Assembly: GCA_036351435.1 (NCBI GenBank) | Contig: JAZBPA010000360.1 | Span: forward strand, 1-16,217 | DNA from: JAAUQA01 sp036351435 | GTDB taxonomy: Bacteria; Pseudomonadota; Gammaproteobacteria; Competibacterales; Competibacteraceae | Direction: 5' to 3' | DNA: 16,217 nt | Part shown: in pieces, positions 8,503 to 13,873 of the stretch | How the letters are laid out: each line of letters starts with the position of its first letter | Position numbering within the stretch: position 1 is the first letter of the stretch | Program-made: the position numbers and the translations under genes | The notes under the pieces: model-generated | What the model was told of the DNA's origin: nothing | Seen by the model: only the letters and a program-made list of their open reading frames with translations | Databases searched by the model: none

Positions 8503-8931
8503 ATGGTCAACAGGCCAATACACAAAGCACAGGGTTTTACCCTGATTGAACTGCTGGTGGTGCTGGTGATTCTAGGCTTGCTGGCAGGTCTGGTCGGACC
8601 ACGGGTAATGAAATACCTGAGCACCGCAAACACCGGCACGGCACGCCTGCAAGTTGAGGATTTTAGCGCTGCACTGGACATGTACCGCTTAGAGGTAGGC
8701 CGTTACCCCAACTCTAGCGAGGGTTTGGAAGCGTTGGTTCAGTCTCCTTCCGGGGCGAACAATTGGAACGGTCCGTATCTGAAAAAGAACACCATTCCCA
8801 AAGATCCCTGGGGCAATGAGTATCAATACCGTTCGCCGGGCGAACACGGGGCATTCGATGTTTACTCCTTGGGGGCTGATAATGCGCCTGGCGGCGATGG
8901 TGAAAATCAGGATGTGGTCAGTTGGGAGTAG
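8503..8931 (+). CDS. gspG: Type II secretion system major pseudopilin GspG
   Basis: Main subunit of the periplasmic pseudopilus. The 142-residue precursor has a prepilin signal cut by prepilin peptidase between Gly11 and Phe12 (KAQG then FTLIELLVV), leaving Glu at mature position 5. The hydrophobic helix runs to about residue 35. The GspG-specific C-terminal part is clear: YRLEVGRYPNSSEGLEAL, then IPKDPWGNEYQYRSPG, then the calcium-site loop YSLGADNAPGGDGENQD ending near Trp141. ATG 8503 is preferred over TTG 8500. The stop codon lies inside a stable predicted RNA hairpin, and 52 bases separate it from gspH, the largest gap in the secretion operon. Confidence 0.97.
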   Translation: MVNRPIHKAQGFTLIELLVVLVILGLLAGLVGPRVMKYLSTANTGTARLQVEDFSAALDMYRLEVGRYPNSSEGLEALVQSPSGANNWNGPYLKKNTIPKDPWGNEYQYRSPGEHGAFDVYSLGADNAPGGDGENQDVVSWE

Positions 8932-8949
8932 CGTCGGTCGCTAACTCCT
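8924..8949 (+). promoter_or_regulatory. RNA hairpin over the gspG stop codon
   Basis: Bases 8925-8933 (GGAGTAGCG) pair with 8939-8948 (CGCTA-A-CTCC): 9 Watson-Crick pairs, one bulged A at 8944 and a five-base TCGGT loop, plus a possible G-T pair at 8924/8949. The gspG stop TAG (8929-8931) lies in the stem. No T-run follows, so it does not look like a classical intrinsic terminator. A 3' stabiliser or attenuator that makes gspG more abundant than gspH is possible but inferred. Confidence 0.45.
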
Positions 8950-8983
8950 GATTTCGCCACCGCTGATCCTTCCAGAACACTTT

Positions 8984-9448
8984 ATGATTCAGGCGCACCG
9001 TAACAGCGGCTTCAGCTTGGTGGAATTGCTGGTAGTGCTGGTGATTGTGGTTTTAGCGGTTGCTGTGGTACCGCCTTTATTCATGGGCGTTGGCAGCACT
9101 GCTGAACTACGGGGTGCCGCCCGCCAACTGGCTGCAGGCCTACGTTCAGTACGCAGTCATGCGGTGCTCAAACAAAGTCCAGCGACACTGACTGTTGATC
9201 TGGAAGCGCGGCATTTTCGGGTTAGCAGCAATAACCGCTCAATATCGTTACCCACCGATGTGGCGGTCAAGTTGTACACTGCCCAATCGGAGCTGTTGAA
9301 CGAGTCTTCGGGTAATATCCGGTTTTTCCCTGACGGCAGTTCGACTGGTGGGCACATTACCTTAGCTAACGAACGGCTTGAGTACACGGTCAACGTCGAT
9401 TGGCTGACAGGCCGGATCGGCATTGACGAGCAGTCGGTGCAGCGCTGA
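8984..9448 (+). CDS. gspH: Type II secretion system minor pseudopilin GspH
   Basis: Minor pseudopilin, part of the pseudopilus tip complex with I, J and K. The precursor is 154 residues. The prepilin cleavage site is after Gly9 (RNSG then FSLVELLVVLVIV), with Glu14 at mature position 5 and a hydrophobic helix to about residue 32. The region after it, RGAARQLAAGLRSVRSHAVL, matches the conserved GspH/FimT segment. The C-terminal half is variable but keeps the FFPDGSSTGG motif typical of the family. No clear ribosome site is seen upstream. Its stop overlaps the gspI start by one base (TGATG), indicating coupling. Confidence 0.9.
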   Translation: MIQAHRNSGFSLVELLVVLVIVVLAVAVVPPLFMGVGSTAELRGAARQLAAGLRSVRSHAVLKQSPATLTVDLEARHFRVSSNNRSISLPTDVAVKLYTAQSELLNESSGNIRFFPDGSSTGGHITLANERLEYTVNVDWLTGRIGIDEQSVQR

Positions 9449-9858
9449 TGCAGCGGTTGGCTTCGTGTCGCGGTTTCTCGTTATTGGAAGTGCTGGTGGC
9501 ATTCGCCATCTTGAGTTTGACTTTGGGTGTGCTGTTACAAGTCTTTGCCACCGGGCTACGCAATACAGCAAATGCGGAAGATTACACTCGGGCAGTTCTA
9601 CAGGCGGAATCCCTGTTAGCCCAGGTGGGCATTAACCTGCCTGTAGAGTCGCAACAAGGAGAAATCGATGATCGTTTTCAATGGCGCATTACGGTGACCC
9701 CCTTTCCGCTTGAAAATATTCTGGATCCCGAAACTCCGACGGAAAATTTGCGTTTTACCCCCTATCAAGTGGTCGTGGAGGTCTCCTGGTCAGCCACTAC
9801 TGCTCGGACGCGTTCCGTTACTCTCGAAACCCTGCGTTTGTTGCCCGTAGAGCTCTGA
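9448..9858 (+). CDS. gspI: Type II secretion system minor pseudopilin GspI
   Basis: Minor pseudopilin that nucleates the tip complex with GspJ and GspK. The precursor is 136 residues. The cleavage site is after Gly9 (SCRG then FSLLEVLVAFAIL), with Glu at mature position 5 and the hydrophobic helix to about residue 33. The stretch AVLQAESLLAQVG is the conserved GspI motif, followed by a beta-rich C-terminus. The start shares one base with the gspH stop, and gspJ begins 5 bases after the stop. Confidence 0.93.
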   Translation: MQRLASCRGFSLLEVLVAFAILSLTLGVLLQVFATGLRNTANAEDYTRAVLQAESLLAQVGINLPVESQQGEIDDRFQWRITVTPFPLENILDPETPTENLRFTPYQVVVEVSWSATTARTRSVTLETLRLLPVEL

Positions 9859-9863
9859 GCAGC

Positions 9864-10466
9864 ATGCGTCGATCCAACGGCTTTACATTATTGGAACTGC
9901 TCATTGCAATGAGTTTGATGGGCATCGTTTTGGTCATGGTCTATGGCGGTCTGCGCTTTGGGATGCGCAGCTGGGAGAGTGGCGAACAACACGCCGTCCG
10001 TCTAAACGATATTCAACTGGCTCAAGATTTCATTCGCCGCCAATTGCGTCAATCCGTCTCGGTGTTTCGCAACGACCAGCAAGAAGGACGACGAGTTATC
10101 GTATTCGACGGGGACACCCAAAGTCTGGGCATAGTCACCCCCATGTTGGAATATCTTGGGCAAGGAGGATTGTATGTGATGCGCATTGACCGGGTGGAAG
10201 CCGAAGGAGTGGGCCATTTGCGCTTACGTTGGCACCCTTATCGACCCAACGAGGAGGATGAGCGGGAAAAGGAGGCACAGGAAACCATCATACTAGACGA
10301 CGTAAGCCGAATTGAGTGGGCTTATTACGGTTTTGAACAAGATGCGCAAGAACCCAGCTGGTTTGACCGGTGGGACAATGATCAACAACGACCGTTGTTA
10401 GTGCGTCTGAGTTGGGCCATGCAGGATCAAGTCTGGCCAGATTTGCTGGTGCCGTTAACCGACTGA
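9864..10466 (+). CDS. gspJ: Type II secretion system minor pseudopilin GspJ
   Basis: Minor pseudopilin of the tip complex. The precursor is 200 residues with a short leader cut after Gly6 (RRSNG then FTLLELLIAMSLMG), leaving Glu at mature position 5. The post-helix segment YGGLRFGMRSWESGE and the later LAQDFIRRQLRQ match GspJ. Residues about 128-136 are a very acidic/charged stretch (NEEDEREKEAQE) in a variable loop. Near the end, RPLLVRLSW is the usual GspJ beta strand. It lies 6 bases before gspK. Confidence 0.93.
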   Translation: MRRSNGFTLLELLIAMSLMGIVLVMVYGGLRFGMRSWESGEQHAVRLNDIQLAQDFIRRQLRQSVSVFRNDQQEGRRVIVFDGDTQSLGIVTPMLEYLGQGGLYVMRIDRVEAEGVGHLRLRWHPYRPNEEDEREKEAQETIILDDVSRIEWAYYGFEQDAQEPSWFDRWDNDQQRPLLVRLSWAMQDQVWPDLLVPLTD

Positions 10467-10472
10467 TCATCC

Positions 10473-11426
10473 ATGCTAATTCCACCTACTCGCCAACAAG
10501 GCATCGTGTTAGTCATCGTGCTCTGGATCATCACCTTGTTGAGCATCATGGCCGCCAGTTTCTCCTATTCCATGCGCACAGAAACTTTGTTAACCGTGCA
10601 CAGCGTAGAGCGCGCCCAGGCACGCGCTCTGGCAGAAGCGGGCATCGTTTATGCGATGATGCAGGTGCTCAATCCAAACCCCAACCAGCAGCAGCTCCGC
10701 TGGATTGATGGCGAAATACGGGAATGGCGTTATGGGTCCGCGTTGTTGCGTATTAACGCTACCGATGCGGGCGGTAAAGTCGATCTTAATCGAGCGGATC
10801 GGAATTTGCTGGGTGGCTTACTGCAACACGCCGGTGTTGCGGAAGACGCTCTGGACAGCGTGTTGGACGCTATCGAAGATTGGCGCGATCCCGACGATTT
10901 GCCCCGTCTCAATGGGGCGGAAAGTGCGGCTTATCAAGCGGCCGGACGCGCTGCGGGTCCGACTAATATGCCATTCACCAGTGTCGAGGAATTACAGCAG
11001 GTCTTGGGGATCACGGCGGCGGTTTATCATAAATTGGCGCCTTGGCTAACAGTACATGCTTATCAACCTGGAGTTGACCCCACGATCGCCTCGGCTACAG
11101 TATTGCGCGCCATGCCGGGAGTCGACCCTGCTGCGGTCGACGAATACATTGCCGCCCGTGCCGAAAGTAGTGCTGAAGGTCTACCGCCTCCACCCCCGCC
11201 GGCTTTAGGCCCTTATTTGTCTCCAAGCCGGGGGCTGGCCTATCATATAACGGTCGAAGCCCAACTGGACACCGGGGTGGCTACGTCTATTACCGCCGTG
11301 GTATCACTGCAAGGTGCACCGACAGGCAGACCGGTGCCGGGCAATAACGAGCTCAGGCAACGACAGTATTCCCTGCTGGTTTGGCGCGAAGGCAGGCAAC
11401 CCACAGTATATCGATCAAGTAATTGA
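10473..11426 (+). CDS. gspK: Type II secretion system minor pseudopilin GspK
   Basis: Large tip pseudopilin that caps the pseudopilus. The precursor is 317 residues, a normal size. The leader is cut after Gly10 (TRQQG then IVLVIVLWIITLLS). Glu at mature position 5 is absent, which is the known hallmark of GspK. Conserved blocks are DAGGKVDLNRAD (residues 98-109), DAIEDWRDPDDLPRLNGAE (132-150) and MPFTSVEELQQVLGI (166-180). A run of six prolines (about 238-243) sits in the loop before the last beta region and is not a general family feature. The stop overlaps a possible TTG start of gspL. Confidence 0.94.
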   Translation: MLIPPTRQQGIVLVIVLWIITLLSIMAASFSYSMRTETLLTVHSVERAQARALAEAGIVYAMMQVLNPNPNQQQLRWIDGEIREWRYGSALLRINATDAGGKVDLNRADRNLLGGLLQHAGVAEDALDSVLDAIEDWRDPDDLPRLNGAESAAYQAAGRAAGPTNMPFTSVEELQQVLGITAAVYHKLAPWLTVHAYQPGVDPTIASATVLRAMPGVDPAAVDEYIAARAESSAEGLPPPPPPALGPYLSPSRGLAYHITVEAQLDTGVATSITAVVSLQGAPTGRPVPGNNELRQRQYSLLVWREGRQPTVYRSSN

Positions 11427-11437
11427 AGACACTGCAG

Positions 11438-12505
11438 ATGTTGATGCGTTATTGGCCAGCTGAACTGAATATAGACACTTTTTTGCGTTGGTGGGGGGCC
11501 GGTTTGTGGGCGTGTCTTCCCGCTTCACTGCGTCAGCGATTTGTCCGTGTTTCGCGGCGGTGGGTTTTGGAAATCACTGCCGACGAGCTCGTCTTGTGCC
11601 GAGAACAAGAAGGAGAAAAGCCTGAGGTATTAGACCGATACCCACTGCGATCACTGAAACAAGAGGGTATCAGCGAAGCCGTACTCAAGAGAACCAAAGG
11701 TGAACCTATAGTGATGCGGGTACCTGACGCACACACCTTATCGAAGAGCATGTCCTTACCGCTAGCTGCCGAGAATAACTTACGCCAAGTGGTTGGTTTT
11801 GAAATTGATCGGTTTACGCCATTCAATGCGACACAGGTTTACTACGACGTGCGGATTCTGGAACGACAGCCTGCGGCACGCCGTCTACAGGTACAACTGA
11901 TTGCTGTGACGCGCCCGGTAGTGGATGCGCTATTGGAACAATTGTCCAACTTAGGATTATCGCCAATGGGCGTTGATGTGGCCGGTTGTCCCGCAATCAA
12001 CCTGCTCCCGCCAGAAAAAAGAACGCGTCAGAGCGCCGCATTACAACGCTTACAATGGACACTGGCGGCACTCGGTCTGATTTTGGTCTTAGCCGCGGTG
12101 TTCTTGCCGTTATGGCATCAAAGAAATCTGGTACTGGAGCTGCTCCCTAAAGTGGATGAGGCACAACAAGAAGCCGAGACTATTCTGAAGTTACGTCAGG
12201 AATTGGAAAAAGCGGTCGAATCTTCGAGTTTCTTACCACAGAAACGCAAAGATCACCCCTTAGCGATTGAGTTGGTGCGTGAGTTAACTACACTTCTGCC
12301 GGATGGAACATGGGTCGAATATCTGGATATACGTGATGGTGAAATGCAAATTCGTGGGCAATCGGTTCAAGCGTCAACTTTGATCGGCTTATTAGAAGAA
12401 TCGACTTATTTCAAAGAGGTTACTTTCCGTTCGCCAATCACTGCCGATCGTAGAACGGGCAGAGATCGTTTTCATATCTCCGCGCAAGTGGTCGGTCAAT
12501 CATGA
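11438..12505 (+). CDS. gspL: GspL-type inner-membrane protein with PilN-like periplasmic domain
   Basis: Bitopic protein that links the GspE ATPase to the periplasmic platform. Taking ATG 11438 gives 355 residues; an in-frame TTG at 11423, overlapping the gspK stop by 4 bases, would add 5. Residues about 40-185 look like a shortened GspL/PilM actin-like cytoplasmic domain (RRWVLEITADELVL, then FEIDRFTPFNATQVYYDV, then GLSPMGVDVAG). A membrane segment spans about 207-226. After it come a coiled-coil-like stretch (about 236-262) and a PilN-like ferredoxin fold (LVRELTTLLPDGTWVEYLDI, about 279-298). The N-terminal 13-30 stretch is rich in Trp and hydrophobic residues. It overlaps gspM by 4 bases. 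Confidence in the family is good, in the exact start moderate. Confidence 0.85.
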   Translation: MLMRYWPAELNIDTFLRWWGAGLWACLPASLRQRFVRVSRRWVLEITADELVLCREQEGEKPEVLDRYPLRSLKQEGISEAVLKRTKGEPIVMRVPDAHTLSKSMSLPLAAENNLRQVVGFEIDRFTPFNATQVYYDVRILERQPAARRLQVQLIAVTRPVVDALLEQLSNLGLSPMGVDVAGCPAINLLPPEKRTRQSAALQRLQWTLAALGLILVLAAVFLPLWHQRNLVLELLPKVDEAQQEAETILKLRQELEKAVESSSFLPQKRKDHPLAIELVRELTTLLPDGTWVEYLDIRDGEMQIRGQSVQASTLIGLLEESTYFKEVTFRSPITADRRTGRDRFHISAQVVGQS

Positions 12506-13095
12506 CGGTCAGTACACCAAGCCCCTTTCAGCGCCTAATTGCCGTGTTGCTGCTCTTACTGAGCATCGCTGCCCTCGACTGGTTTGTCGAAGATATCGTG
12601 CTGGCCAAGTATCAATTCTATCAGCTTCGGATTGAGCAACACCAAGAACGCCTACAACGTGCGAACGCGATGTTAGCGCAACGCCCGGCGTTAGAGAAAA
12701 GCATTAATAACATCCAACAAAACGATACGATCAATGCATACTACCTCAATCAATCTTCACCGACCATTGCCGCAACCGACCTGCAGCAACGAGTTAAAAC
12801 TGCAGTGGAAAGTAATGGCGGTGAGTTGACCAGCGTTCAGATTTTACCGGTAACGACTGAGGGTGCTTTCTCCAGAGTCGCTATTCGGGCGCAAATGACC
12901 GGGGATACCGAGGTGTTACAAAAAGCCTTTCATGCTCTTGAATCGAACCCCCCCGCGCTGTTTATTGATAATATTCAAATACGCGCCAGACCCATCCGCC
13001 AGCGCCGCAGAAACAGAACCGAACAGCCTACTACGCAAATCAGTTTGACGACGCAATTTGAATTGGCAGGCTACATGCGTGGAGCAGGCAGCTAA
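12502..13095 (+). CDS. gspM: GspM, PilO-like subtype (type II secretion M protein, subtype b)
   Basis: Bitopic inner-membrane protein of 197 residues that partners GspL. A short cytoplasmic N-terminus is followed by a membrane segment at about 10-28, a coiled-coil stretch (about 36-75, e.g. RIEQHQERLQRANAML), and a PilO/GspM-b ferredoxin-like domain from about 90 to 155 (LQQRVKTAVESNGGELTSVQIL, then ESNPPALFIDNIQIRARP). An Arg-rich linker (about 154-165) precedes a last beta strand. The start overlaps gspL by ATGA and the next gene begins directly after its stop. Family assignment rests on position and fold pattern more than on sharp motifs. Confidence 0.8.
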   Translation: MTVSTPSPFQRLIAVLLLLLSIAALDWFVEDIVLAKYQFYQLRIEQHQERLQRANAMLAQRPALEKSINNIQQNDTINAYYLNQSSPTIAATDLQQRVKTAVESNGGELTSVQILPVTTEGAFSRVAIRAQMTGDTEVLQKAFHALESNPPALFIDNIQIRARPIRQRRRNRTEQPTTQISLTTQFELAGYMRGAGS

Positions 13096-13833
13096 ATGTC
13101 GCGCCAGACCCGTTTAGTTATTACCGCTGTACTGGCACTGTTTTGTTTCGCCATGTCAGCACTGGTCGTCAATGCCATATTGAATCCTCCTAAACTCCCC
13201 ACTGCTCAGGGGGTTAATCCATCCAATGACTCATCCCCTCTTGCAGAATCGATGCTTTCAGTGCAGGATTTCGCCGTTGCGCCGTTGGATGATTACGCTG
13301 ATATTATTGAGCGACCGCTGTTTCTGGAAGCCCGGCGCCCTCCAGATCCCGAACAGGAGGAAATAGCAGAGCCCGAGGCCCCAGCACCTAGTGAAAAACA
13401 AGACGTCACGTTTCTGTTGCAAGGGGTGCTAGTGACCCCCGAATCTACGATGGCGTTGTTAAGGGTCGAACAAGATAATAAGGTGGTACGGTTGCGGGTC
13501 GGGGAAAAAGAAGGTGACTGGCAAGTCGAATCCATACAACCCGATAGCGTGAGCCTGCGCTCGGGTGAAGAAGTGGTCAAGGTGTCTTTAGTGCGCAATA
13601 AACCTCGCCCTAAACGAAGTGCGCCAACTGCCAGAAGAAGCGCGAGAGATGCGCGTATACAAGCCTTGCGTGAACGTCGCGCTGAAGCATTGCGGCGCAG
13701 ACAAGCGGCACGGAATGCGACACAGAAAAATGCAGCACAAAATAACGATACGGTGAATACTTCCAATCCCGCCCCCCAAGAGCAGGCCAGCGAGGCAGAT
13801 AATCCCCAAGCGGCTACCCCTCCCTCGCAATAG
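13096..13833 (+). CDS. GspC/PilP-type inner-membrane clamp protein with charged tail (sometimes named GspN)
   Basis: A 245-residue bitopic protein expected to join the platform to the secretin. One membrane segment lies at about 8-29. The motif IIERPLFLEARRPP (70-83) is the typical lead-in to a GspC/PilP homology region, which spans about 104-166 (FLLQGVLVTPESTMALL, then LRVGEKEGDWQVESIQPDSVSL). There is no PDZ domain. An acidic linker (about 84-103) precedes the homology region, and a strongly basic Arg/Ala tail (167-211, about 17 basic residues in 45) follows it, then a Gln/Asn/Ala/Pro-rich end (212-245). The gene starts immediately after the gspM stop and lies just before gspD, the same place as PilP before PilQ. 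It could be annotated GspC or GspN; I cannot separate these by eye. Confidence 0.75.
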   Translation: MSRQTRLVITAVLALFCFAMSALVVNAILNPPKLPTAQGVNPSNDSSPLAESMLSVQDFAVAPLDDYADIIERPLFLEARRPPDPEQEEIAEPEAPAPSEKQDVTFLLQGVLVTPESTMALLRVEQDNKVVRLRVGEKEGDWQVESIQPDSVSLRSGEEVVKVSLVRNKPRPKRSAPTARRSARDARIQALRERRAEALRRRQAARNATQKNAAQNNDTVNTSNPAPQEQASEADNPQAATPPSQ

Positions 13834-13841
13834 TTATAACC

Positions 13842-13873
13842 ATTGGCTAGCAATAAAGGTGAGCAATTGGCTA
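13842..13873 (+). repeat. Short direct repeat around the gspD start
   Basis: ATTGGCTA occurs at 13842-13849 and again at 13866-13873. The copies are 24 bases apart, so both offer a TTG GCT start in the gspD frame. Only the second has a ribosome site (AAAGGTGAG, 13855-13863). Confidence 0.5.
13855..13863 (+). promoter_or_regulatory. Ribosome binding site of gspD
   Basis: AAAGGTGAG ends 3 bases before TTG 13867, with its AAGG core 7 bases away. It is the main reason to start gspD at 13867 rather than TTG 13843. Confidence 0.55.
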
